64,000 nt of DNA from Eledone cirrhosa (GCA_964016885.1 OZ024741.1:35080757-35144756); one strand, 5' to 3'; shown: positions 10,410 to 22,850, counted from the first letter of the stretch. Program-made: numbers and translations. The notes: generated by a model from the letters alone, not told the origin.

Positions 10410-11036
10410 TACAAACAAACCGAACATTATAATAAATGTTCGGTAAACCCATACGTACATATATATGTGTGTGCATGTATGTATATATATATGCATACTA
10501 CTGTACGTCTGTACACATATATGTATGTACGTATACATACTTATATTTAAGTATCAGCCGTACTAAGAGTGAGGAATGAAATTTTCGTTTCATTCTTTTC
10601 CATTTATCGTTTTCGGTCCACCCGGCCGACTAACTTACGCGATATGCAAATTAGGCTGCTCAGCCGTTAATATGCACAAGGAAAGTATATACTTTCAAAC
10701 GTCCAATCATCTGACAGAAAGGTATATAATGCTGACGATAGCTAATAAGCTTGAAACTAGTACATCGTTCCTGTGTCAGTGTTGAACAAAAGGGCGACGA
10801 TGGTTGCCGAGCACTGTACGGCGTAATTCGGGCTGTTTGTTTACAAACAAACCGAACATTATAATAAATGTTCGGTAAACCCATATGTACATATATATAT
10901 ATATATGTGTGCATGTATGTATATATATACATACCACTGTACGTCTGTACACATATATGTATGTACGTATACATACTTATATTTAGGTATCAGCCGTACT
11001 AAGAGCGAGGAATGAAATTTCGTTTGATTCTTTTCC
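10403..11036 (+). repeat. Repeat family C, two direct copies
   Basis: About 200 bp (TTTACAAACAAACCGAACAT, ATAATAAATGTTCGGTAAAC, ... GTATCAGCCGTACTAAGAG) occurs at 10406-10610 and again at 10835-11036. Between them is a unique spacer with a hammerhead-like motif. A third copy, with part of it inverted, is at 40205-40510. CCGAACATTATAATAAATGTTCGG-type symmetry gives each copy its own small hairpin. Confidence 0.8.
10729..10765 (+). ncRNA. Candidate minimal hammerhead ribozyme
   Basis: The core CTGACGA is at 10732-10738. Stem II (10739-10752) is AGCT/AGCT after a U-U opening, with an AATA loop. GAAA is at 10753-10756. A very short stem III (AC/GT) follows, with H17=A at 10762. Stem I is only three pairs (ATG 10729-10731 with CAT 10763-10765). 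The third family-C copy at 40310 begins its homology within a few bases of the predicted cleavage point (GTTCCTGTGTCAG). Confidence 0.5.

Positions 11037-11088
<52 letters not shown>
11037..11088. repeat. (TA)n microsatellite
   Basis: Pure TA repeats joining family C to the next palindromic element. Confidence 0.97.
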
Positions 11089-11092
<4 letters not shown>

Positions 11093-11156
11093 GTAGAACA
11101 CTGGAAGGTAATATCGGTAGTAGTAGAGCACTCAGTCCATGGGACGAGTTAGGTAG

Positions 11157-11304
11157 AAGTGGTTACACAACAGTTAGTTCACCATACCAAGAACAATTGT
11201 TTCACCTTAGCGGATCCTCACCTCGTAATGGACCATTACGAGCTGAGGATCCGCTAAAGTGAAACAATTGTTCTCGGTACGGTGAACTAACTGTTGTGTA
11301 ACCA

Positions 11305-11307
<3 letters not shown>
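11157..11307 (+). repeat. Near-perfect 150-bp palindrome with hammerhead remnants
   Basis: Left arm 11157-11230 and right arm 11234-11307 are nearly perfect inverted copies around a 3-nt centre (GAC). A diverged relative of the right arm is at 23205-23275. The element is bounded by (TA)n on the right. Confidence 0.85.
11239..11276 (+). ncRNA. Degenerate hammerhead-like motif
   Basis: Stem I is CGAG/CTCG (11239-11242 with 11273-11276). The core CTGAGGA is at 11243-11249 and GAAA at 11261-11264. Stem III is AC/GT around an AATT loop, with H17=T at 11272. The stem II interval (TCCGCTAAAGT) hardly pairs, so activity is doubtful. On the mirror arm the core begins with G instead of C. Confidence 0.35.

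Positions 11308-11377
<70 letters not shown>
11308..11377. repeat. (TA)n microsatellite
   Basis: Pure TA, directly abutting the palindrome. Confidence 0.97.
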
Positions 11378-11380
<3 letters not shown>

Positions 11381-11658
11381 CCTAGCTTATGCTAACAGAA
11401 TAACTATGTAGCTTGTTCCCTTCCTCTCTACGGTTAGCTCTCCTCTTTGTTGTTATCTTGTCTCACTCGCTTTACGCGTTTTAATTGTCCTAATAACTTA
11501 ATTTAGTTATTATTGCACCGACGTGAGGTATATGATTTTTAATGCAATGAAATATCTATGATCGTCGGCAAATCACTGATGAGGGACTCATTTTATTACA
11601 TGTTATCCATGTGCAACCTGCAGTATTCTTCTCCCCATTTTTTCATATATATATATAT
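11378..11658. repeat. Unique stretch ending in a repeat shared with 36400-36505
   Basis: The segment 11525-11645 (CGGCAAATCACTGATGAGGG, ATGTTATCCATGTGCA) is an inverted relative of 36400-36505. It contains CTGATGA but no GAAA downstream, so it is not called a ribozyme. Confidence 0.5.
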
Positions 11659-13426
11659 AATTCAAGAAAGAAGGGTAACATGGTTGGCTGTACAATAAGG
11701 GCTTTATTCACAGTGCTGACAATTGTTTCGTTGATCTGGTAGGTCTAGAGCTCGCTAATCGCTTGATGTTGCGTCAATCGATCTCCAATACTTTGTTTAC
11801 AACCAGTCAATACATCAGAGCACTTGGATATGAGGATAATACGCAAGGCATAGCTTTTATAGAAAAGTGGTGTTAGACCAGAACAATAACATCAGTAACA
11901 AAATATCTAGATAGTGAATAATTAAGGTACGATAAAATGCTGCTTACAGCAAAATAGAAAAGTCAATTTTCTGTAGACATAGGATTGCTACTAAATTTAC
12001 GAGATTTAAACCACCGTGATTCGAACCATCATCCCCCAAATTAATGGAAACTACTTAGACTTTAACGTATGAAGTCCGTATTCTCACACAACCTACTTCA
12101 GAACCATAAACTTCTATAAACACCTTCCAGCCTCCCGACATCTATACCACCAAGATAGGGCAGGAATGTCTACAAGCATTTGCCAATTATCTTGTCAGCC
12201 CATAAATCAATCTCGTCTTTGCTGTTGTTTATTCTTTCGGACCACACAATTATATCTACATATCTCATATTAGCACCCATGATCTCTAATAGATGAACTT
12301 AATTCTAAGTAAATTATCTTATTACTCTTACACTCCTTTGAAACTCTTATTTCTTCTTATTATTATTACCATCATCGTAATGGCGGTCGATTGGCAGTAT
12401 CGGTAGGGAGGGTGGACGCCATGCTTTGCACAGTTACGTCCCTTTACGGACTGTGTTCAAATCCCGCCGAGGTTAGCTTTGCCTTTCATCCTTACGGGGT
12501 CGATAAAATAAAGTACCAGTAATGTACTGGGTAATTGCTGGCCTTGTGCCAAAAGTAGAAACAATTATTATTACCATCATCTCAATGTACCCTATCCCTA
12601 ATTTTATTCATCATGTTCTCTATCTATTTACCATGCATGATTTATTGGTGATGTTATTGTCTTAATTATACGCTATTTTGTTATTGATGTTGCGAAAACT
12701 AAACCCCCATGATTCGAACTAGCAATCCCAAAATTTAGAATAAACCACCTTAACATACTGAATCCACAACTTCACTTAATACCAGCTACCAAGGAACCAT
12801 AAATCTCTATACACTCCCTCCATCAATCTCACTAAGGAGAAAATACCTAACACAAGCGATTATCTGTCAAACCATAAATCAATCTCCGTTTTATTGTTGG
12901 GAGGGTTTCAGACCCACAGCTCACTTGTATCTAAATCTCTCATAATTGCACTTAAAGTGTAGATTCCAAAGTCTGACTCTAAGTACATTTTATTATTTAT
13001 CCCTTCATCTAAGTTGATTCATCCCTTGACTACTACCTCTAATGTACCCTATGGTAGACTTCGCATGTCACTTCATACATCTGTATCATCTCTGTTTGTT
13101 TACCATGCTTGTTTTATCATTATATTCTATTTCTTACTTGTATTGATGTTATTGTTTTAATTATTCACTATCTAGATATTTTGTTACTGATGTTATTGTT
13201 CTGGTCTAACACCGCTCTTCTATAAAAGCTATGCCTTGCGTATTATCCTCATACCCACGTGCTCTGATGTATTGACTGGTTGTAAACAAAGTATTGGAGA
13301 TCGATTGACGCAACATCAAGCAATTAGCGAGCTCTAGACCTACCAGATCAACGAAACAATTGTCAGCACTGTGAATAAACCCTTATTGTACAGCCAACCA
13401 TGTTACCCTTCTTTCTTGAATTATTA
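11659..13426. mobile_element. 1.77-kb element with about 285-bp terminal inverted repeats
   Basis: The left arm 11659-11945 begins TTCAAGAAAGAAGGGTAACA. The right arm 13145-13426 is its inverted copy, ending CCCTTCTTTCTTGAA. Inside are two diverged direct repeats (about 11990-12370 and 12700-13010). Each contains a B-box-like tRNA motif on the minus strand (for example GGTTCGAATCA near 12030). A SINE is nested at 12381-12569. No long ORF is present. A shorter relative of the arm is at 34210-34370. GAAACAATTGTC near the arm tip recalls the hammerhead GAAA/stem III block, but the core is lost. Confidence 0.75.
12381..12569 (+). mobile_element. Ceph-type SINE nested in the inverted-repeat element
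   Basis: Head TGGCGGTCGATTGGCAGTAT, intact central block and AAAAGTAGAAACAATTATTA tail. It was inserted into ATTATTACCATCAT-type sequence, which reappears after it and is a plausible target duplication. Confidence 0.94.
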
Positions 13427-13587
13427 TTACTCCAAGTATAACCTACATAGAAATCACCGCGAACTCGCTGCATCACTATGGAAGCGTCTTGTTGAGTCAA
13501 ACTAAGCGATACGTTAAAACCATCCACAACACGGAGTACTCTAACTGGGCTACCTCTAAGTGGATTACCTATAACGATAACTTGTTA

Positions 13588-13592
13588 TCCCT

Positions 13593-13677
<85 letters not shown>
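13588..13677. repeat. (TA)n microsatellite
   Basis: TA repeats with one TATTATA interruption near 13611. Confidence 0.97.
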
Positions 13678-15275
<1,598 letters not shown>

Positions 15276-15434
15276 TCGATGCCAGTACTTTACAGATACT
15301 TTATTTTATCGATTATACAAGGATGAAAAACAAAGTTGACTTCAGCGAGATTTGAACTCAGAACATAAAGTGGTGGAACAAATATTACAAATCATTTGCT
15401 TTACACTCTAACGACTCTACCACAACACCACCCT
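15276..15434 (-). mobile_element. Old, diverged Ceph-type SINE
   Basis: The reverse complement keeps the order of Ceph-SINE landmarks (tRNA-like head, GAGTTCAAATCTCG, GATAAAATAAAGTA) with many substitutions. An unusual A-rich interval sits in the head. It is much older than most copies here. Confidence 0.65.
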
Positions 15435-15753
15435 TTGAGTTCTTAATAATATGTCAAGTATCATTGCAATGGCCATTAGCGACATCAACATTTCAAAGAA
15501 GTCTAGCTAACGCACATTCGTCGAGATGCAATTTGTATGTCATACCTTGATACCACGTGGACTGAGTTCCTCATTAACAGATCTCTAAGATATAGCTCCC
15601 TCTGTGGAATTGGCTGGTATTACATTTAATGGTGTTCGTGGATAAATTTGGATTCGTGTAGATTTCTTTAGTTCAAGCTAAGGCAATTAACGGTCTTATT
15701 TACATCATTCTATCTATCTAGCTAGCTAGATAGCTATCTGGCTATCTATCTGT
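15435..15753. other. Intergenic stretch
   Basis: No gene is seen. It ends in a CTAT/GATA-like simple tract at 15707-15752. Confidence 0.4.
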
Positions 15754-15834
<81 letters not shown>

Positions 15835-15915
15835 ACGAAGGTATTTTAGTAGTTGTTAGAATGATTATTATGTTATTTTTGTTGTTGGTTCATGAAGCTA
15901 GTGTAGTCTGAGACC

Positions 15916-15975
<60 letters not shown>
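15754..15975. repeat. (CA)n(TA)n and (GA)n microsatellites
   Basis: (CA)n at 15754-15781 and (TA)n at 15783-15831. After 85 bp of unique sequence, (GA)n follows at 15919-15975. Confidence 0.95.
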
Positions 15976-15977
<2 letters not shown>

Positions 15978-16058
15978 ATGGTCTGTAGTTAACTGTAGAC
16001 CACTGTGGCCTGTAGATAGCTTGTTGCTAGCGTAATGCTCCGATCTATCTGTTTGTCT

Positions 16059-16567
16059 TTTAGGCGGGGTGGTCGTCAGTCATCCCATCTAATTGGATAT
16101 TGTTTACTGGCACATAGTCAAACAAGGAATAAGTAACATACCCCAATTTTATGTTATAGAAACATTTTTTTAATAGGAGCAATTACAGAATATATTGAAA
16201 TACATTAGTGCTCCTAGGTTGGGATAAATTTAAGTCGTCATATACTGCCGCATGGTGTGATATCATCCTTTGGATCACTGCATAGAGATAGCACGTCTAT
16301 TGTCTCTGAGTCCTCATCGTCCAAGAGCTATTGTTTCAGCTACTGACGTCAGAACGTGACGTCAGAACTAAGGGCAGTTAATAGACTGCCTTCACAGTCG
16401 ACACTAGATGGCGTGATCTTCTACATAGCCTCCCACCAGATTTTTAGAAAATTAAATAAAAATCGGTTCATCGAATCATGTATGTAGAAAAACCGATTAG
16501 CAACCAGCAAAAATCTCAAACCAAGGAGCAATCAGCCCAACCGAGCATGAAGGGCACACAAAATTTC
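16059..16567 (-). repeat. 3' LTR of the gypsy element
   Basis: About 505 bp, from TTTAGGCGGGGTGGTCG to GAAGGGCACACAAAATTTC on the plus strand. Compared with the other LTR it retains an extra 18 nt (TGTGATATCATCCTTTGG, after CCGCATGG). Confidence 0.92.
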
Positions 16568-16675
16568 AAAAATACATATTAAAAAAGCATGCAACAACGT
16601 GAAAGGAAAAAAAAACAAATGTTATAAAATGTAAATACAATATCCTACAGGATTAAAGCACCGCACAATAGCAGT

Positions 16676-17935
16676 TTAGAAATATACCGTGCTACACAGT
16701 TTTTTGGGCCAATGAACCCTCCGACCAGAACGGGTCGTAGTCTTATATCTTGGTGATTGGGGCGGGGGGGGGGACAGGTGTGTGTGCGAAAGAAAAAGAC
16801 GGGGGCGTTTGTGGCTCAGGTGCGATAGCATCTGTATCCAAATGTGCACGTTTGAGTCTATCAATCGAAACCGTCTCTCTGGAACCCTTAATGTCTACAG
16901 TGAAATGTTTCTCTGAACGAGCTAATACACGGTAGGGTCCAGAGTATGGTTGTGTGAGAGGTGGTTTCACAGCATCGTTTCTCACAAACACATGGGTCCA
17001 CGAGGCAATATCCCTCGGGACTGCAAATTGTACAGTTTGCTTCCTCGTATCCATCGGCGGCAGGTCCTGAAAATAAGAACGCAGACGGGATACTTAGGAA
17101 AGCGGATCTTGTTCAGCAATATCGACAGGGGCAAGCATTTGCCCAGGTAACGCTAGAGGAGCACTATATAACAATTGGGCCGGGGAGAACCCAAGGTCCT
17201 CCTTTATTGTTGACCGAACAACACAATAGGGAGGTACTCGCTCCAGCGCGTAGAGTCAGGAGAAGTCCGTAGAGCGGCTTTCAGTTGTCGGTGGAAGCGC
17301 TGCACCATTCCATTAGAGGCAGGATGATATGCAGTAGTTCGGATGCGTTTAGCGCCGATGATCTTCGTCAATCCATGGAAGAGGTTCGATTCAAACTGCC
17401 TTCCAAGGTCCGTGGTAATTGACGTTGGCACTCCATATCGAGCGATCCATCCAGACACAAGGGCATGCGCTGTGGTCTCAGCAGTGATATCTCTCAAGGG
17501 GATGGCTTCAGGCCATCGCGAAAAACGATCGATTGCCGTCAATAAGTAATTGTAACCACCGCTGATGGGCCAAGGTCCCACGATGTCCACATGAATGTGG
17601 CGAAACCGAGCGTCCGGGTTACTAAAAGTACCAAGAGGAGTCTTTATATGTCTATGAACTTTCGATTTCTGGCAAGCAACACAGGAACGGCACCAGACAG
17701 TAATTTCACGTCTCATATTTGGCCAGAAGAATCTAGCCGTTATGAGTTTTACTGTGGCAGAAGATCCAGGATGTGAAATGCCGTGCAAAACAAGAAACAC
17801 AGTTCGACGATGGTTCAATGGAACAAAAAGGCGTGGCGTATCCAAAGAGACGTCGCAGAGGATCCGTCCGTCTGCGGTCGGTAAAGGTAGGTATTTCATC
17901 CTGCAATTCACAAATTCAGGTGATGTAACATCCAA
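16676..17935 (-). pseudogene. Gypsy integrase with mutated catalytic glutamate (broken)
   Basis: Integrase inserts the reverse-transcribed copy into the genome. The segment 17935-17204 holds the HHCC zinc domain (HGISHPG ... CRSCVACQ) and the core domain with the first two acidic residues ([15 protein letters not shown]). Where the family has Glu in NGMVERFHR, this copy reads Gln (codon CAG at 17300-17302), which should abolish D,D-35-E chemistry. After a frame change near 17204, the segment 17054-16743 gives the GPY/F-type C-terminal module (SGPYRVLARSEKHF). A further shift at the G-run near 16760-16770 leads to the terminal TRSGRRVHWP motif, which stops at 16676. Confidence 0.85.
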
Positions 17936-18633
17936 CGATTCAAATCTATGTCATCGAACGACGAGATCGAAGTAATCGGTAAACGAGACAGGGCGTCGGC
18001 CGCTGTATTCATATAACCCTGAATGTGTTGAATATCATTTGTAAACTGAGTGATGAGATCAAGATGTCTAGTTTTTCTAGGCGAGTATTTATCTGCCTTT
18101 GCTTGCAAGGCGAATGTCAACGGCTTGTGGTCCGTGAAGATAGTAAACGTTCTTCCCTCAATCATGTGCGAAAAATGTTTCACTGATAAATATATAGCTA
18201 GCAACTCCTGTCCAAAGGTGCTGTAGCGGGTTTCGGCAGGTTTCAGCTTCCTGGAGAAAAATTCCAACGGTTGCTGTTGATCGTTCCTACTTTGTTGCAA
18301 AACTGCGCCCATGGCAGTATCCGACACGTCAACACAAAGCCAAAGCTTAGCGTTGGACACTGGGTGAGCCAGCAAATATGCATTGGCTAGAACAATTTTC
18401 GCACTCTCAAAATCCTGGAGCTGAGTTTCATTCAAAGAAATGTCTCTATTTTTCTTTCGGCAATTTTTCAAAATTTCCGTCAAAGAGAAGAGTAGCTTAG
18501 CACAATTAGGCACAAACCGCCTATAAAAATTAATCAGCTCCAAGAATTGGCGCAACTGACGAAGTGAGGTTGGTGGAGGAAAGTCCTCTATAGCTTTAAC
18601 TGAGAGGAATAGGTCGAATACCGTCAGAGTCAA
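17908..18633 (-). pseudogene. Gypsy RT thumb and RNase H domain
   Basis: RNase H degrades the RNA strand after reverse transcription. The frame opens with the RT thumb (LRQFLELINFYRRFVPNCA) and continues with DVSDTAMGAVLQQ, FFSRKLKPAETRYSTFGQEL and FTDHKPLTFA, which are canonical gypsy RNase H motifs. The end (YMNTAADALSR) matches the family tether. It lies one frame away from the RT piece ending at 18746 and from the integrase piece, so at least two frameshifts separate them. Confidence 0.88.
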
Positions 18634-18745
18634 TGACGTGACCCAAAAAATTCAAAGATTCGGAACCAAAAACACATTTTGATGGATTAATCCGAACATT
18701 GTAATTCTTCAAACGACAAAATAGAAGTTTCAGATGGCGCAAATG

Positions 18746-19770
18746 CTACTCTGGAGAAGAGCTCGCAACAAGAAGGTCATCAATGTAGGTGTATACAAAG
18801 TCGTGGCCGCGAGTGACCTCATCCATAAAACGCTGGAAGGTGCTAGCAGCATTCCTTAAGCCGAAACGCATGGTGAGAAATTCGAAAGATCCAAATGACG
18901 TAGTTATAGCTGTCTTCGGGATGTCGTCTCTGTTGACAGGAATTTGGTTATAGACTCGTATCAAATCGAGCTTCGAAAAAATGTTGCAACCTTGTAACGA
19001 GGATGAAAAATCCTGCAAATGAGGGATAGGATACCGATCCGGTACGGCCAACGAGTTCAATCTTCTATAATCTCCAGTGGGTCTCCAATTGCCAGAAGAT
19101 TTTGGCACCATATGTAATGGAGATGCCCACGGGCTCGTGGAAGGACGAATAATTCCGAGCTGTAGCATATGATCGAACTTGGACCGTGCTGCTTTCAGTT
19201 TGTCCGCTGGCAATCGACGAGGACGCGAAAAAACCGGAGCGCCAGTTGTAGTAATAAAATGCTCCGTGGCGTGGCCTGGATCAGTGACTTTAAAAATTTC
19301 ACGAGTCAGTTGCGGGAACGATTTCAACAGTCCATGATATGAGTTTCCAGAGTTAGCAATGAAGAAAGTCGGGCTAACTGTAAAAAATTCCGCCGTCCTG
19401 CCACAAAGAGAAAAAGCAGTAATATCGTCGATTAGGCGTTGGTGACGAACGTCCACCGTCAAAGAAAAATGGTGCAGGAAGTCCGCGCCCAAAATCGGGT
19501 ATGGCATATCAGCAACAGTGAACACGCATTTGAAATCCCGACGAAGATTTCGGAACTGAAGAGGAAGCGAGATCTGTCCAAAAGTTCTGATTGTTGACTG
19601 GGTGTCAGCTTGCAATTCGATCGACGACTCAGGAGGAGTTACTGTCATAGTATTAACAGGCCACATACTGCACGAAGCTCCTGTGTCCACTAGGAAGGCT
19701 CTTCCAGACAGGAGGTCCTCAATGAAGAAATGGCGGTTCCGTTTTGTCTCGCAGACTTCACTTGCCGCCT
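18746..19770 (-). pseudogene. Gypsy protease and reverse transcriptase
   Basis: The aspartic protease has the active site DTGA near 19690. Gypsy RT follows with [30 protein letters not shown] and the catalytic YIDDLLVAS at about 18758-18784. A stop right after ASSSPE (18746) ends the frame before the thumb, and the thumb continues in another frame from about 18633. Pol is one frame off from gag, as in many gypsy elements that use ribosomal frameshifting. No obvious slippery site was identified. Confidence 0.88.
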
Positions 19771-20559
19771 TTAGTGACTCTGGTCCACATTTCCCGCGGC
19801 CGAATAATTACATGGAGGCCGGCAATGATTTGCCTTATCCGCGAAGGTAGCATGATACCAGCATAATAATGGGTTGCTGGCGGGCGAAGTAGTACGCCGA
19901 CGTGGAGTCGCGAAAGAACGCGAACGACTCCTATGCCGCCGGGAATACGGCCTATTCTCCCTGCATAATCGAGCGACTTGCTGCATCAAAGCGTCAATAG
20001 CCTTCAACATGGTATCCTTGCGTGTCGAGACGGGCTGGTTCAAATGAGACGAAGCGATATGCGAGTCCGAGGCGGTAGCCTTTTTAGAAAATTCCACGAT
20101 TCAATGCGCGGAGGCAGCAATTTGCTCCAAAGAGCTGGTGTCCACTGTATTTGCCAAAATAATTTGGACGTTGTTTGGCAGGCGAGAGAAAAATACTTGT
20201 TTAATAAAGGAATTATCCTGTTCGGGCGATTCACTGAGGTCCCTAATGTGGCGCAATAATTCGGACGGCGACCTATCGCCTAGACACTCATCTTCCAACA
20301 ATGAACGAAATCTGCTTTCAGCAGAACGACTGTTCCTTCGAAGAATTTCTTTCCGCAACGAATCATAGGAAATACTGGCCGACGGGTTCGTAATCAAATC
20401 TTTCACTGTTATAGCGAGTGAAGAAGGAATACCACTTAATAAAAAATTGAGCTTTTGCTCGGTTTTCACTTCGTTGGCAGCAAAATAAGCGTCGAGCTGC
20501 GCAAACCAGAGTTTAGTATCAGCTGAGAACGCAGGCAGACCAGGACCACTCATCGTCAA
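19771..20559 (-). pseudogene. Gypsy gag with CHCC zinc finger, interrupted by a stop
   Basis: This is the structural capsid/nucleocapsid protein of the element. The Met at 20559 begins a capsid-like domain (WFAQLDAYFAANEVKTEQK ... LLEDECLGDRSPSELLRHIR) typical of CsRn1/Kabuki-type gag. An in-frame TGA at 20101-20103 splits it. The same frame continues to 19771 with an Arg/Ser-rich basic stretch and CWYHATFADKANHCRPPC, a CX2HX9CX3C finger. At about 263 codons in total the length fits the clade. Confidence 0.85.
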
Positions 20560-20966
20560 TCTATTTCCACATAGACGAATAAAAGTAAGTAATGTTCAAA
20601 ACGACGGGAAAACAGCACAATTTTCCCTTAACATCCATAAAGTTGCCGCAAGCAAAAGAAATTCAGTCACAGTACAAGAAATAACAGCGAAAGTCCGAAA
20701 GGTGGAATCTGTGGAACAAGATAGCCATTATCAAACAAGATGGCGTCGCCTTTCTTTTCCAAAACAAGAATATGGTCGCGTGACGAGGCTAAGCCAATCA
20801 GATGGCTGCATTTGAAGAAGAAAGGCAATGTGCGGGAATGTTAGCTGGCCAGTCAGCCATTTTGAGAAAAAAAAATTTTCTTTTTTTTTTTTCTTGTATA
20901 AGACGAACAATTTTCAATTAAAAACGAATGGCGAAATTAAGTAGGCTTCATTTTCATACTTAATCG
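20560..20966 (-). other. Leader between primer site and gag
   Basis: About 400 bp of non-coding sequence with A/T homopolymers near 20868-20892. This is the usual position of the packaging and leader region. No ORF is seen. Confidence 0.6.
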
Positions 20967-20979
20967 TCGAGGGTCACCA
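20967..20979 (-). other. Primer binding site, tRNA-Trp type
   Basis: On the minus strand the LTR end (CCGCCTAAA) is followed by G and TGGTGACCCTCGA. Its first nine bases complement the GGGTCACCA end typical of tRNA-Trp. One extra T interrupts the expected CCCCGA, so the match is partial beyond that. Confidence 0.7.
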
Positions 20980-20980
20980 C

Positions 20981-21471
20981 TTTAGGCGGGGTGGTCGTCA
21001 GTCATCCCATCTAATTGGATATTGTTTACTGGCACATAGTCAAACAAGGAATAAGTAACATACCTCAATTTTATGTTATAGAAACATTTTTTTTAATAGG
21101 AGCAATTACAGAATATATTCAAATTCATTAGTGCTCCTAGGTTGGGATAAATTTAAGTCGTCATATACTGCCGCATGGATCACTGCATAGAGATAGCACA
21201 TCTATTGTCTCCGAGTCCTCATCGTCCAAGAGCTATTGTTTCAGCTACTGACGTCAGAACGTGATGTCAGAACTAAGGGCAGTTAATCGACTGCCTTCAC
21301 AGTCGACTCTAGATGGCGTGATCTTCTACATAGCCTCCCACCAGATTTTTAAAAAATTAAATAAAAATCGATTCATCGAATCATGTATGTAGAAAAACCG
21401 ATTAGCAACCAGCAAAAATCTCAAACCAAGGAGCAATCAGCCCAACCGAGCATGAAGGGCACAAAAAATTT
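20981..21471 (-). repeat. 5' LTR of the gypsy element
   Basis: About 490 bp, the mate of 16059-16567. It lacks 18 nt by a deletion between short TGG repeats. Its outer edge enters CTACAGTCTGTAGACC, similar to the sequence flanking the opposite LTR. Confidence 0.92.
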
Positions 21472-21719
21472 CTTCTACAGTCTGTAGACCTCTGCGGCCT
21501 GAAGGTAGCGGTGAATCTTTCATATAGCTTGTCTGTATCGTGTTGTTCCGATCTCTCTGTATAAAACCGGGGAATATACAGGCTTTATATACCTGTCGCT
21601 TTCTGTCTCCCACCTCGAGGGGATAGCCCACGCATGAACCTGTTCACAACAAAAGGGTGGTAACCTAGAGTTTGACCTTTAGGTGTCACCCAAGGTTCAA
21701 GGCGTGGACAGATCTCGCT

Positions 21720-21789
<70 letters not shown>

Positions 21790-21938
21790 CTTGCTTTGGG
21801 AAAATATGCATACAGCACCATTTTAATTGCATAGCGGGACCATTTTAATTGGTAGGGACACTGTCCACCAAGCATACTGATGTTTTCATAAATATCTTCA
21901 TGGCATTCTTTTAATTATATATCATATATATATATATA

Positions 21939-22034
<96 letters not shown>
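21472..22034. repeat. Intergenic stretch with (CA)n(TA)n and (GT)n arrays
   Basis: Unique-looking sequence with (CA)n(TA)n at 21719-21787 and a pure (GT)n array of about 47 units at 21941-22034. Confidence 0.85.
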
Positions 22035-22035
<1 letters not shown>

Positions 22036-22215
22036 TTGTGCTGTTCGACTCACGGTTGTAAGGTCGTAAGGTCGTCAGTTCGATTCCTGGCGGCACATTG
22101 TGTCCTTAAGCAAGACACTTTATTTCCCGTTGCTTCAGTCCACTCAGCTGGAAATAAATGTGTTGTACCTGTAATTCAAAAGCCATGCCACACATTGTGT
22201 CACTCATATATTTAT
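22036..22215 (+). mobile_element. Second SINE family (GACACTTTATTTC type)
   Basis: The tRNA-derived head has GTCAGTTCGATTCCTGGCGG (B box) followed by AAGCAAGACACTTTATTTCC and TTGCTTCAGTCCACTCAGCTG. It is the same family as 26953-27180 and 51462-51612. This family shares no central Ceph block. Confidence 0.85.
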
Positions 22216-22234
22216 ATATATATATATATATTCT

Positions 22235-22765
22235 CTAAAAAGGCTACAGAATAGATTTCCAAATAAGGGCGCGAAATTTAATGAAAACTTGTTCGCGTGA
22301 CAGCCATAATTTCATTTATAACCAATCAAATTACGTTTATTTTAAAAAAAGCCTTCGTGAGCCCTTTTTTTAAGTAAAAAGAAATTCAAACACTCATATA
22401 TGGAAAAACAACCTGAGCCCCGTGTTTGAAGAACTTTGTAACGTCAACTGGCGCGAAATTTATTATAATTATTGACCAACCAATCAAATTACTTCTCTAA
22501 AAACCTGGCGTTTCGAGCCACTTTTTTCCATATGAAACAAGTAACATTCAAAGACCAACCAGATGCGAGAAAAACCACAGACCCTCCATCTTAACTCTAC
22601 TTTTGAAAAGCAGAAGAACTGCGAAACCGAAAAGGAACTAAATAAATATATATATATTTTTTTAAATAAGACTCCAGTTGCATTTTCGATTTCATCTTTT
22701 TTTCTTTTTACTTTCACTCGTGTAGGACACCTCGGTTATTTTTCATTTTGTAAAAAAAACCTCAC

Positions 22766-22775
<10 letters not shown>
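22235..22775 (-). repeat. Interspersed repeat family D, copy 1
   Basis: About 540 bp, present on the plus strand at 37510-37835 (partial) and 53930-54500. Landmarks on the minus strand are GATGTCCTACACGAGTGAAAG-like sequence, TCGAAAATGCAACTGGAGTC, TTCTCGCATCTGGTTGGT and TGTCACGTGAATAAGT. It is bounded by (TA)n. It has no ORF and the class is unknown. Confidence 0.85.

Positions 22776-22808
<33 letters not shown>
22776..22808. repeat. (TA)n microsatellite
   Basis: TA array between repeat D and the hammerhead at 22851. Confidence 0.95.
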
Positions 22809-22812
<4 letters not shown>

Positions 22813-22850
22813 ATTAAATAAATGGAAACTATATTTATAAAACCATATTT

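Larger units (their letters stand above)
16059..21471 (-). mobile_element. Ty3/gypsy LTR retrotransposon, CsRn1-like
   Basis: A complete 5.4-kb element on the minus strand: 5' LTR (20981-21471), primer site, gag, protease, RT, RNase H, integrase and 3' LTR (16059-16567). The gag zinc finger is C-H-C-C (CWYH ... HCRPPC) rather than C-C-H-C. The primer site matches the 3' end of tRNA-Trp over its first nine bases. Both are hallmarks of the CsRn1 clade first described in a liver fluke. Several frameshifts and a gag stop make this copy inactive. The two LTRs differ by roughly a dozen substitutions and one 18-nt indel, so insertion is not very recent. Confidence 0.88.

Noticed and set aside
11555..11645. 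Hammerhead at CTGATGAGGG (also 36460-36490 minus and 42612-42660 plus)
   Set aside because: No GAAA follows at a distance compatible with stem II, and no stem I partner is visible.
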